Of a stretch of 64,000 bases of DNA, positions 12,212-24,448 are shown one piece after another. Source of the DNA: Bedellia somnulentella (lineage: Eukaryota; Arthropoda; Insecta; Lepidoptera; Bedelliidae). The stretch spans positions 11,718,001 through 11,782,000 of the forward strand of contig OY755171.1 in NCBI GenBank assembly GCA_963576735.1, in the 5' to 3' direction. Each line of letters opens with the position of its first letter. Within the stretch, counting starts at the first letter, position 1. The position numbers were made by a program, and so were the translations under genes. The notes beneath the pieces are model-generated. The model did no database searches and was not told the DNA's origin. It saw only the letters and a list, made by a program, of their open reading frames with translations.

Positions 12212-14052
12212 TTTTATATATAAATCATGCCCTTATCTATCATACCCTTTTTATGAACTTTAAACGCCTACTTTATTTGCTCATTTTCTATTTGATCTAA
12301 ATGTGTTATCCATTTTCTCTATGTGCATAACCAAACCATCTAAACAATCTGATTATCTGATCGAATCAGTTTTTTTCAATATCATGTTTACAATACCACG
12401 AATAACAATATTATACACATGACATAACTTGTTTTGTTCAATTTCTTTCTGAATATTGTAATTTAATACTAGTTACTGAAATCCTTGCGTGTCACAATTC
12501 TTCGCTATATCCTGGATCTGAAAGAGATGAGTTCTTAAATTGATTTACATAAAATGAGGAGTACCATACGATACATTTGATTTTCACAATGGGGTTTAAG
12601 CATAAATAAATAACTTATCCTACTCGATTTGCCAAAATAGTAAAATTTTGAAACAACAAAGACTTTAAAGAGAACCAGTTCAACAACAAATGTGTAATTT
12701 ATCTTATTTCTCGCAAAAGATTCATAAAATGTAATTGAAATGAGATAGAAGCAAGAAAAGCCGGGGTGATAAACGGCCATATCTTTTTATAGAGAGGTCA
12801 GCAAACTAAAGAATGGAATCTAGTTAGCGTGAACTTGACGAGGTCTCCCGAAGGACTGGTCAAGCGCGGGTCAGAGGTGACGAACGGTCTGCACATCACT
12901 ATTATACGCGATCTAGGGATCTATTCGCTTTTTATGCACATCACTTTTTAGCCGTTACGATTTTTAGATGAATTCAATAGGCTATTTTGTTTCGGGTTCC
13001 ATTCAAGTTGAAATTAGCATTTTTTTGAATTGCGTTTTTTTAGGAGCGTCTTTGCTGGACATTTTTTACATTTTATATTCCGAAAATATTATACTTATCT
13101 GTTAAGTTTTGTTACACGGATAAAGATCGTTCTCATGTATATAGATTATCTCAATTCATTCAATCAACTTCATTATTATTTAGTTGGCCACTGATGATGA
13201 TAAGTATGATAAGCAGAACTGCGGTTCATTGGTTTTAACTTCTTTAGAAATTAAATCTATTGTTGATAGCGTTTGTGAAATGGGAAACTTACTTCGGATT
13301 CGGAGTCAAATAAAAAGTGTTCAATTTTCGCTATAACCTATTCTCCCTTCACGCTCTTGTGTGTTTTATATATTTCGTTTATCCAGTAAGTATATCAGTA
13401 TATTCATTTAAGATGAAGTGAAGTGTAGTTTGCGTTTTTTGCTATACAAAAAGGCTAGGAGATTTAGACTACATTTTTAAAATGCTACTTTGCGCAGTTA
13501 TACTAGATTTCTTCGTAAGCTATTTGTAAATATCAGTTTTTAGAAAGATAATTATTTCAATCATATAAATTCAAATTCAAGCTATAATTGTTAGTTACAA
13601 TGGATGAACCCAATTTCATTATTTCATAAATACCTGTTTAACATAAATGCACAAAGAATAACATAAAAACGGTAAAAAAATCGAAAAACAATAGTGTTTT
13701 ATTTGCTCAAACGTCCACCGAATTTGACCGCGCGAGTGAAACACGCAACCTGACCGACCACCGGTCATTTCGTTTATTTACGATTCTTTTATTAACTAAG
13801 CTTATTAAACCTTCCCTTGTGACTGTTTGAATTCTTTGCAGGGTTATTAATATGGCGTAGTTATTGTGCGAAAACGTCACGCTCTTTGTTCTTTGTTCTC
13901 TTAGTATTGTGAGCTCCCCTACTACTCTTTGTTTGGTTTAGGGATCATTAGCGATAATATGTGCGGACTGACCGCTCGCTGACCATTCTCACACTCATCA
14001 CCAAACCGTTAAAAAAAAAGACAGAAGATCTGTCATTAACTGACATACGCAA
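12212..14052. other. Non-coding AT-rich stretch
   Basis: No gene is recognised. It carries the third copy of the dispersed GTCA..GGTGAC.AACG.TC motif at 12870-12889. Short frames here show no domain. Confidence 0.4.
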
Positions 14053-14156
14053 AAAACAAAGGAAAGGTAAATCATACAGATCCACAATCTTTTCTTGGCC
14101 GGCGGCGACTAGGTAGGTAGGTAAACGCCGCCGGCCAAGAAAAGATTGTGGATCTG
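14053..14156. mobile_element. Small insert containing a perfect 33-bp hairpin
   Basis: Arms at 14075-14107 and 14126-14158 are perfect reverse complements, with an 18-nt loop rich in TAGG repeats. The parts of the arms next to the loop are very GC-rich (GGCCGGCGGCG). A 7-bp direct repeat TACGCAA at 14046-14052 and 14157-14163 flanks the structure and may be a target-site duplication. The structure resembles the fold-back inserts at 44175 and 59354. No coding capacity is seen. Confidence 0.7.
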
Positions 14157-14163
14157 TACGCAA

Positions 14164-17100
14164 CGAATATTTTTTATCAAACTTTGCATACCGAACTCTT
14201 ACATATAAAAATTACAAACAATAAAATTTAAACTCATTTAAAATAATAACATTAGCAATTTTGTAACAAAAGTTGATGTTTGTTAGTTTTAAGTCAAATG
14301 TTGCCATACACCTTACACATAGCTAAGTGGTTTTAGTCATGTTATAGTATAGTGTATCCAAAAAATTGTCGATTGGTGTGCCTCCTATCACGTGAAAGCA
14401 ATGTGCTGGCATAAAGGAGGCCTTAAATAACGAGATGTCAAAAAGGGCTCGATATGTTCAGAAGAGTTAGATACTTTGCCACCCTTTCGGGAAAACGATG
14501 TGCATGGGATTTTTTACACAAGGGTTACATTTGAGCTTTTTTCGTAATAGCAAAATCCAAGCGGGTCGCGATGACCTTTGATCTCCCAATGCATTCGCTG
14601 CGTCGACACCGGTCGCGCGATTGTACGAAGACGGGTTTCGATCGAACCGTGTGAATAAATCGATGGACATCTTCAATCACAATAAAAATATTACCATGAA
14701 CGCCAAACGCATAAAATTACCATCAAAACCGGACTTGCCTTTTGTATTCATCTTTACTTTTAAAGTGTTATACACTTTATCTATACTTGCATAATTTTAA
14801 TGAGACGCATATATTTACAAATCATTTTACGTTATAATTTTTGTTACGCATTTTAAATTAAAACATCAAACGTACACAGTCTCAATGTTATATACAGATA
14901 CGCTAAACAAAACAAAGCATCATGTTATCCTGGTACCGGCTAACACAACTCACACACTCGCGTCATATGTAAATTGATAGCTGCTCAATATAAAAAACAC
15001 AAAAACATTGGCAACTTGCGAATGTGTGGGTGTCGCGTACCGACTACAGAGGACACTGACCGATTCGCGAGAGGGTTACGTTAGTAGTAGTTCGCGAATC
15101 ATGCGAGAGGAAGGAGGATCGCTGCGGCCAATCAGAGGAGGTCTAGACCGTAGGCACGCACCGAGACGACGGCGGCAATACATTTCGCGAATATTTATAG
15201 CGGGCTATAGTGAGGGGAGTTGAAGAGTCTTTGCAATTGGTGCTCTCCTGAGATTAGTATATAAGAGAATAGGTATAATAAATAGGTAAAGCGGTAGCTT
15301 ATGTGCTAATATAAGGTTGTATTTATTTTGTTCATTGGCTGACGGCGAAAATTATATGCCTATATGGTTTGTATGTAATATGTATTATCTACGGATTATC
15401 TCATGTACATACATTAACAGCACCTATGTGCGCTCGTCGCATGACGTCATTAAATTTTACAATGCTATGAGCGGTATTCTGCTAACATATGCCGCCCTAG
15501 TATGTGGACGAGATTACAAAGTTCTTCCTAGTTGGAATGTAGAGCTAAGTGGAAGATGCATGTATAATTATTATGATATGAACTCCAACAACAATGCTCC
15601 GCTTAAATAAAAAAAGAGGAAGTATAAAAACAAAAGCTGCACACGGATAATAAACTGTATGAGGAGGATTACGGTGAGAGCTTTTTAAATTAGTTGTATT
15701 GGTAGTAAAGGGCTAAGTTTAGCGAAGGGCTGTTCGAAGGTGCGCAACCCTTTCGTGTAAAATATCTCATTTTAAACGTTTGGATACATCTGTTTGTTTT
15801 TACATCGATCTCCGAGGATTTGTTCGAGTATCAGTTGCTATTGATAGTCGCCAGCTTTGGCTAAAAATAAAACAAAGAGATGTTTCCGCGCGGCTTTGCG
15901 CGAGAAAATGGCGTCCGTTGGTAAAATCTACCGGGAGACATATTAGGATATGCTTGCAAAACCATTAATGTATTATATTAGTCTTAAAACATGGAAAACA
16001 ACGATGTGAAGTCTATTAAGAATTGTTGCTCCTTCTGAAAAATATCTTATTTATTTACTTAAAGCAAAGTTGTTCTTTGAGTCGGGTAAGTATTGAGACC
16101 AGTACTTTTTTTTTGGTAAAAAAGAGCATCTAGCAGCCTATTAAGCTAAGATAAAATGGCTAGTGCTATTAGAAAAAACTTCCATATCCATTTTTATTCC
16201 ACATTTATAAACTCTCACACTGCAAAAAAATAAAGCGTGACAAAAAAAACTGAAAGCTTTTTCTTAAGAACAATAAAAAGGGGTAGCAATCTAACTAGCC
16301 GAATCCATCACATCAAAACGCAGTAAAAACAGCGCACATGGGCGTTTTTCAATTAGCTGTCACATTTTCAACCCTACTGCTATTATTTTTTCAGAAGTGT
16401 TCGAAAAATGTAAGGGCGCTTCGCGACATGTAACTTTTCTTGTAATGAGTTACCAAAATAGCAACACCAACGTTATTTATTGATTCAGTGTGATTTTGAA
16501 AATACTTGCGCAACTCGTATACTAATCTAGCAAAAAAGTACATACATGGAAACAAAAAACACCGTTGTGAATGGTTGAATAAAACATTTCCACGTGCGCT
16601 TATGAAAGAATGGCGTTTTTATCGTAAAATAATACGCGCGGATATTCCATTAACCCTTTGATGCGAAGGAAGTGTGTAAGTAGGTCAGACAGCGTGATTT
16701 GAACATTGCACATGTCGTGAAAGTCGTACTACGGGGTAAAAAACACCCCACTGCCTTTGTTTCACACTCGCCCCGCGCAAACAACCGACAATGCAATTTG
16801 TACGTATTGCGTTGCACTCACATCTTTTAATGTGGTTTTTATGAATCACTCTTTGGTTTCGTTCTTCTTTCATTACAATATTTTAAAAAATAAATTGTTT
16901 TATAGTCTCTGGGTTTGTCTTAAGTACACTTATAGTGCGAGATCACTATGTTAGATCTAATAAACATATGGTTTTAAGAAAATTAACTAACTCGATATTG
17001 ATTTAAATGTTAAATGTTAGGATGTTAAATTATAATAATTATAAAATGAAAATTGGAATCAGACTGGATTTGTCAAATCAAGCTGTATGAGAACATAATT

Positions 17101-17799
17101 CTCACACTATAACACACAGGTATTATATATATCACAACAGTAAACAATATTGAATTATACGATTAACTCTTTAAAAGCCTTATAACCGCAAATGTAAATA
17201 ATTACCAACTCTCCAGCTAAGTATCTCAAACTTTAGTAAAGCACATAATCAAACCAGAATTTCTCATTTTTTGCCGTGTTGCTTTAACCCTTCCGAATCC
17301 CAACATATTCGGTTCCACCGCTTTTTTGTCAAATCCCTTTTTTAAATGGCACATGCAGAGAGATTCCTTGCCTGCCCGCTCTATCTCTATGATAAATAAA
17401 ACGCAACATCATCACACTACCTGGACCAACGCTTCTTTAATAGATCGTCCCTAATCGATTAAAACCTAGAAATATATTGCATGCGTCTAATAGAATGCAA
17501 GCACGCATAAAAAAGATGAGAAACTTTCTATTCTTTTATTTTTATTATATACCATTTGGATTAGTAAGATATTTTTTCTGTACCTACTATCTTTTTGGTA
17601 ATGTGTAATCATGTACTGAACGAAAATGGTAGAAATTAGGAATTTAAATAGGAAAAACTGGATTTGCAACAATAAGTGCGAAGAATATTCTGTGCAATGT
17701 GTATTATATTTGATTCTTTGATTAATTACTACCCACCCACTTATTACTTATTAAATTAAAACTAAAATAATAAGGGTCAACCCACTTATTAATAAATAG
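14164..17799. other. Non-coding stretch with a GC-rich, possible promoter patch near 15.0-15.27 kb
   Basis: No gene can be supported. The patch at about 15000-15230 is GC-rich, has the inverted words GATTCGCGA and TCGCGAATC, a CCAAT word near 15128, and TATA-like words at about 15190 and 15258-15265 (TATATAAG). A 97-codon open frame follows, but it opens with a non-ATG codon and shows no domain, so I do not call it. The rest is AT-rich without recognisable features. Confidence 0.35.
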
Positions 17800-17952
17800 A
17801 ATGTTTGCTAAAACTGGCAGCGATCGAAGGTACGTAAGAAAGAGTTGATAAACGTAAACAAAGCTCGAGAGGTCTTCCAGGATCGTATAAAAGAAGTGAT
17901 CGATAGATTCTGCCAGCTCCAATGGGAACTAACACTGTAAGTGTGTGTATTT
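17800..17952 (+). pseudogene. RTE-type reverse transcriptase 3' tail fragment
   Basis: This fragment aligns by eye with the C-terminal end of the element at 44175-44609. Matching words are GTTGATAAACGTAAAC.AAGCT.GAGAGGT, CAGGATCGT, GTGATCGATAG and CCAATGGGAACTAA, ending in GTAAGTGTGTGTA. It is 5'-truncated and no longer open. Such tails derive from endonuclease/reverse transcriptase LINEs. Confidence 0.65.
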
Positions 17953-18074
17953 TGTACATATACAAGTTCCTCTATCATAGCTTTAGAAATACAAATTATC
18001 ATCCCTTTTAATTAGTGATGATAACTTGTATAAGATTTAATTAATTTTAATTTTAAAAATATAGTTTGGTATTA

Positions 18075-18444
18075 GCGACATGATAGTCCAGTGGGTAGAA
18101 CACCCGCCCGAAAACAGAAGGGCGTGAGTTCCAATCCTGGGTCGGGCCTACACCAATTTGTCTTTTCTAAAAAGTCATATGTGTGGTTAATTTATCATGG
18201 TTGTTAACGGTGAGGGAAAACATCGTGAGGAAACCCACATGGCTGAGTTGTACTTAGTCATGTGACAGTGTATTCGTACAAAACGGCGATAGGCCTGCCC
18301 CCTATCACGTGAGTACACTGTCTAAGCAAAACGTGGGTACCTTCTCTGGAAACTAGATGGCGCTTGCCATGTGAGTTCAGAAGTATTGGTACCTCTGCCA
18401 ACCCCTTCGGGGATAAACGGCGTGAACGTTTATGTTATGTTATG
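18075..18444 (+). mobile_element. tRNA-derived SINE, full length with 12-bp target-site duplication
   Basis: This is the clearest copy of the TTATG-tailed SINE. The A box is GATAGTCCAGTGGGTAG near 18082, the B box is GAGTTCCAATCC at 18126-18137, and the 3' end is GGCGTGAACGTTTATGTTATGTTATG-like. A perfect 12-bp direct repeat AGTTTGGTATTA at 18063-18074 and 18445-18456 marks the insertion. The defined ends make this the reference for the other copies. Confidence 0.92.
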
Positions 18445-18489
18445 AGTTTGGTATTATGTTATATTTTGTATTGAATTGATTGTTTCAAT

Positions 18490-18575
18490 TTCCAAATGTG
18501 GCTGAGGAGTTTTCACCTCCGAAGCTCTGGCTACCCCTTTTTTAGAATAATGGCCGTGAGTATATGTGTATGTAA
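18490..18575 (+). mobile_element. 5'-truncated family-1 retroposon
   Basis: Only the 3' third is present: AAATGTGGCTGAGGAGTTTTC, GCTCTGGCTACCCC and the tail GTGAGTATATGTGTATGTA. Confidence 0.75.
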
Positions 18576-21340
18576 ATTGATTGTATGCTAAGTCTACTTT
18601 AAGTTAACCACGCATCTATTTTATATACTGCCAAATTATTTAAAGCTAACATTTTTATACGTACGTAGACGCACGGCAACTAATCCTAATAAGAAGTAAC
18701 TGAGGCGTCTAAAATCAAACAAACACTAAAACAAACACTGAAAGTAGTTTTTTTAGACTGAACTAAAAAAAAGTGCCCTCTTGAAACACCCGCGGCGCCG
18801 TAGACTGGCTTGATACTATTCTGAGCCTATTAAATTACTACCTAATAATGAAGCCTCTTTTGTAGGTGTACTAACAAAGTAAGTTTAGATATAATTTTTA
18901 TAATTTACTGGTCACAATGTTTCGTATAAAATAAATTATTCCCTTGTATTTGTATAAAGGATGCCTCAAAGTGCATTTCCAACATAGTCACAATCTAAAA
19001 AAAAGCTTAATCTCAAATATATTTATATACTATAACGTTCAAACGTTCCGTAACTACTCAAATGTGAATGACGCTACTATATTAGTACTATTCGAAATAT
19101 TTCTCTTTTGTATGCTTAGGTCGATCTCCGGTCACGAAAACAAACGGTTCGTGCAAAATGTCAGAGCCGATGGAATGGGCTCACAAAAAATTGCAGGTAA
19201 AAAGTCATATACCGGTATAATTGTCACAAATTAAAGCAAAAAACGTTCCACAATAGATATCAAAATTCTGCAAGCCACACGAGCAGGTAGAGACCTTTTA
19301 TAAAATTCACATTTTTTTGGAAGAATTGTGCAAAAGCGTGGGACGTTCGATATAACTGTACTTTGAGAAACACCTTGCTTCATCCTTTCATTGCCATTTT
19401 TATCGGAAATTCTTTGCTGATTGAAAGATACACCTGATACTGTAACGTTACATTTTAAAAAAAAATAGCAAAGCGACGTTATAAATTGTTTGATGAATAT
19501 CTTAGGTATGTACCTTAAATTAAAGTTTCAGTTTGCTTTTCACGATTATAACCATGATTTCCAAAAACTATAAGTTATGTTCGAAACTCGAATCATATAC
19601 TAACCAAATTATTTGAACCAACTAATTTTGGTTTCACTGAATATCAAAATCTGTTCGCAAATAGTTTCCGAACGCTGTAATCCCCTAAGAGCTTTATGGT
19701 ATAAAGGCCTCTTTGTGACACAGTAAACAATCCATCTTAGATAAAATGATAGAAGAAATCAAGTTTTTGCCGAACGGAGACGATGCAAAAAATAAAGTCC
19801 TACAAAAAACACAAATCTGACTCAACGGCGCACCGTGATAAGTTTATTTTGAAATATAAACTTTTGCCTTCGCATTATAACGTTTTTCAACGTGAGTTTT
19901 TATAGTAGAGTGGCAAATGATACAAAACACATGAAAATCACGTTCCAACTTTTAGGACGATGATACTTTTTAACACAAAGAATATTATTCCTATAAGAGT
20001 TTTTTCTAATGCATTCAATGTTTAATTAGATGCATTATTAATGATATGAGAAAAGTAGTACGATAAAATGGCCAAACAGCGCATTTTTGATAATTAACGC
20101 AACAGTTCCCTAAAAAACATCGTGCATATCGGCATCCGAAAAGTTTTCAAATACATGAAGCCATATTCGGGGGAGCAAGTAGAAGTCAATGTACGAACGG
20201 TGTATAAAAACGCCCCCTGTTCTTTCGGCGAGGTTTCTCACGGCGCGGTCTGAACTATGACACCGCACTAGACGCCAACATCTGTACTCTACTCGGATAC
20301 CGCTGCAATCTGTACTGCATGGCGTACACATTGTTTTGACATGTGTGGATTGCACAACTCAATTGGTTTGTGATTTTTAAATACGCATGCTTTTGCTAAG
20401 ATTGTTGCTTTGGCAAGAGTAGGTATAGTAGTAGATCTACAGCCCTGTTGAGTTTTTTTTCTGCCATCTTTTCAGGGATATACGGCGTAAACAACAAGTT
20501 ATGTTAAGTAAATTTGTGTTGCGCTATGTTTAAATCTTTATTAAAGTAATTCCAATGTATGGGTTATGAAAGAAGTGGGCAGAAAAGTTTTTTTTCTTAT
20601 AAGAATAATTTGGTCTATTACAAAAATTACGAATAAACGAACAATGATATGAATGCAACCAGTATTTTGACTTCATTATATAGATTGCTTTTACATACAA
20701 AGATTTAGTATTTAAACCGCGAATGTAAAGATGGAAAAATATATGAAGTTAGAGTGTCCAGAGACATGTCTTACATGTACAAATGGTCCAAATACATCTA
20801 CAAATATTTCAGTATAACTTTTTTTTCATAATTTCTAATTCTGATAGTAATATCTGCCTTACAGTCAGAATACCCATATTAGGCTAGCAAATATCACCGT
20901 TTCTATGGATGCGTTGCATAGTATGATCTCCGAAGAGTATTTGCAATTCTTACAATATCTTTCATTCCGACTAACTAATCCTATGAATGAAAATTAAAGT
21001 AATTTTAACATAATGCAATATACTACACAAATTATGCAGGATATAGTACAATCTGCAAGTTAGCTTGACATAGAAATGGAAATATGATATTCAAAGCCTA
21101 AAATATTATTCTTTAAAATATTGTTTTGCCCCCGAGCGACCTACCCAATTTAGCTGTACTAGGTTTATCAGGATCGTACAAAGAGTAAGAAAGTCAATAG
21201 TTCTGCCTACTATTACTGCCATTTTCGGAAAATTATAAGGTAAGTTTTTGTAAAGATAAAAAGCAATAAGAAACTCATAAGATTCTTATTTCTGAACATA
21301 ATATATATCTATAAGTACTCGCTGTTTCATCATTTGAAAG
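18576..21340. other. Non-coding AT-rich stretch
   Basis: No gene is recognised. The 96-codon frame near 18944-19234 has low-complexity composition and no domain. The minus-strand frame at 20110-20355 is more GC-rich, but nothing in it is recognisable. Confidence 0.4.
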
Positions 21341-21400
21341 GTTTTTTTCATGAAAACCTGATGTGGAGATTATTACTAATTAATAAAGGATAGAACATTT
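21341..21400 (+). repeat. Block shared with the hairpin insert at 59354-59485
   Basis: TTCATGAAAACCT.ATGTGG..A.TTTACTAAT.AATAAAGGA is shared between about 21347-21395 and 59366-59412. Two dispersed copies imply a small repeat family that I cannot name. Confidence 0.6.
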
Positions 21401-21705
21401 TAATAATCATCAACAGATAATTATTCCAGGGAATATTGGGAAGAAATCATAGCTTTACAGACTCCGTCTAGGTCTAATTGGTCTTTATCATTTAAATGAT
21501 ATTGAACACTGTAGTGAATTTACTTGTTTAATTTTTAATTTACAGTCTATTTAAACTATGCCACAGGCAATAACAAAATATCCTTGCCGAAGTACGTATT
21601 GAGTTTCAGTTTAACACAACCCCGATTATTGCTTACCTATTTTTTTCCTAATATCTTAGTAATAAGTATATTCGTATATTATATTTCAAATAAACGTAAC
21701 ATAAT

Positions 21706-21920
21706 CACGGCTGCTAATCTTTTAATGAGATAGCCTGAGCTTCAGAATTAGAAGTTCGAAATTCCTCAGCCCCTTTTGCAAGTTTAATGAAGAAGATATT
21801 AAGAAATAAAAGTAGGATAGTAATCTCACCGGCCTATTTTATTTTATCTATACCCCACTCAACTTCCTAGGAATTCCTAATTTTACCTATTATTCGGATT
21901 TATAGTCGTGAGAACATGTA
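21706..21920. mobile_element. Two decayed family-1 retroposon fragments
   Basis: A minus-oriented piece (GAGCTTCAGAATTAG...AAATTCCTCAGCC) spans about 21706-21800. A plus-oriented piece (CCCCACTCAACTTCC...GGATTTATAGTCGTGAG) spans about 21840-21915. Both are short and diverged. Confidence 0.45.
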
Positions 21921-24314
21921 CGATAGTAATTCCAAATGAATTAAAGTTTTTATAAGTCCTAATACTGAAGAGTTAAAAGAGGACATCATTTCCTATCTAC
22001 CGTGCAAGAGCACAGCAATTATATTTTTTACTGCAATCGGTTTTTTACAGACAGGTATTAATATGTCAGCATGCATTTTATGTCAGAACCGGAAGTTGCA
22101 TTTCACTGCGAATGTTCCGTTTCCGGCCCGCCCCTACTGCGATCCACCATTACTCTTTCAGCAAAATATGTTTTGACTACGTATTAACTCTTTCTTTTGA
22201 TGACTGTTGAAGTTAATGATTCGTCATTATCAATCATCAGTGCCATAAGGTGTGCCTACTGCTCCATCTGTGCAACTATGTTAGACTTTTTAAAATAGAT
22301 AATTTTAAATTGACAATGTTTCTCGTTGAATCCAATTGATAATGTAATGATCCAGTTCAATTAATAGCTTAAACTACCTTGACTTGGATTTATATATTGA
22401 AAGTTGAAACCCAAGAAGCAAGCAAGAATATCCTTGTGGATAATTACTAGAAAGTATATATTTTTCAGGCTTTCAAATCGAAGTTTATCTATGTAATTTA
22501 GGGAAAAGAAAACTAATAAGTATTGACTGGTCATCATCGTTAAGGAATCAACCGAAACACAAAAACTTTTTTATCGTACATTCAGATAGGCACTAAAATT
22601 AATGAACAAAAAAAACTTGCATTATATAAAGTACATACAACGGTACTTATTTCTTTCTATTTTTTTGCATCAAAAATCAGATTGAAAGATAAAGGTAACG
22701 GTAAGCAATCAAAAACATGTGTAAAGCTGTCATCACTTCCCGATTCGGGTTGTGGGAACAAATTATCGCAAACACTTGCAATGCAAAAACGCTTGCACAA
22801 TGCAACCCATGCCGTTTGGTTTGTAAAAAATACTCCCACGCATCGAAAGGGTTGAGTATGCACCTGACCTATATTACACTTGTAAAAAAATCGGGGTTCA
22901 TTCGCGTTTTTTGCTCATTATTATCATTGAAATTCATATAATGCAATAATGGTTTAGGGTGTCCATAATTTAAGCAACTTAATTTGTTATGTTTTTTGAT
23001 GAAAATGCTGAATGTAGAATATCTTAGAATTCTAACATGATAATGTTTGTATTTAAAAATGTCAAGGGTTTTCATGCACACAATATTTGATACTATTTAC
23101 TTAGTTTAATATTATGTATTTCTCATTTATTACTTTCCAAGTTATTTATTATTGATTTCATTCAACTTATTCTAATTACAATTTATTGTTTATTTATTCA
23201 AACTCATCAATAAATATAATTATATTAACTTTCCTCAAGTGTTTATTTTGGTAAAATGCGAAAAGTATGGTTACTATAGGGAAGCCACCCCAAGCACAAT
23301 GTGCATTGTAGTATGATAAAACCCGACCCGTAGTGGCAAGCACAGGTAGTCGGGGTTATCCGCTTATGCAAAAAAAGCACTACTATCCGATTAACACTTC
23401 TTTAAAAAAACGATATAAAGATTTATCCTTCTTTATGGGATGTGCCATGGAGGGTTTAGCCAAAGAAAGTCTCACCAAACTGGATTTCAGATAAAATTGT
23501 ATAATTTTAAATTAGTTAAATGTAATTTGTTGTTAGTTTTAAGAAGATTTTTAGTATTTGATTTTATATAAAAATAGAAAACTATTTATTGCAAATTATT
23601 ATTTAATCATGTTATAAGAATTAAGTTCTTGAATAGAAGTAAAAGGGGCGGCATTTCCTACGGTGGTGGTTGTACTAGAGAACTTTGGGTTTAGAGGCTT
23701 TTTGAGTAACGAATCTATAAAAAAATTGGACCTTACTTCACATAACGTACGTGCGTATGAGAAATGAAGGCGAAATCGCGGTTGCTAGATGTCACCAACC
23801 CAACTTTTAAAAATAGTACTAAATTTTCTGAGACCAGGCGACAACTAGTATAAATTTATACCTGTATAAAATGTACGTATCTAAATTTCCTTCCTTTTTA
23901 AAAATCCACTCTCCACCGATAAACAAAAGGCTTTGTAATCTATTTCTTGAATCTGGGTCTCAAATTATTAATTCAAGGAGGTATTATTTGGGTAGGGGGT
24001 GCGTGTTCGGCCGTTTTGGTCAGTGCGGCTTACGTCCGGCCTCTTTGTGAATTTTGCGGCATTTAACGACTCTTCATTAACTATTCATCGATGAGCTACT
24101 TGGGGCTGGAGGGGTTGCGTTCCAACAACGCTTTTATTTCATTACATCTACATAAAACTGAAAATTTTAAATACGTTTAAGACGCTTACTTTTTTATTGT
24201 ATTTTTATTGTACGTCCTAGGAGTGCTTTATCAAAATTATATAGATCGATGACATTGAGTTTAAATTTTCGAACAATCATGTATTATTGTATAATTTAGA
24301 ACTGATTTACTTAT
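21921..24314. other. Non-coding AT-rich stretch
   Basis: No gene is seen. Short frames on both strands near 22650-23080 overlap each other antisense and have no domain, so none is called. Confidence 0.4.
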
Positions 24315-24448
24315 AAGAGAGCATGTATAAAAAGATTGATGGATGTAAACGAAGCTGAAGAGGTTTGCTAGGATACACGTACAAAGTGGCGATCAATAGT
24401 CTTTGCCTTCCCCAGTAAGAAATAATGGCGTGAGTATATGTATGTATT
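24315..24448 (+). pseudogene. RTE-type reverse transcriptase 3' tail fragment
   Basis: AGAGCATGTATAAAAAGATTGATGGATGTAAACGAAGCT-type sequence, then AAGTGGCGATCAATAGTCT and the tail TGGCGTGAGTATATGTATGTA, match the last 45 codons and 3' tail of the element at 44175-44609. It is 5'-truncated with in-frame disruptions. Confidence 0.8.

Noticed and set aside
15317..15610. 97-codon plus-strand open frame downstream of a TATATAAG word.
   Set aside because: It opens with a non-ATG codon, has no recognisable domain and no splice or conservation evidence.
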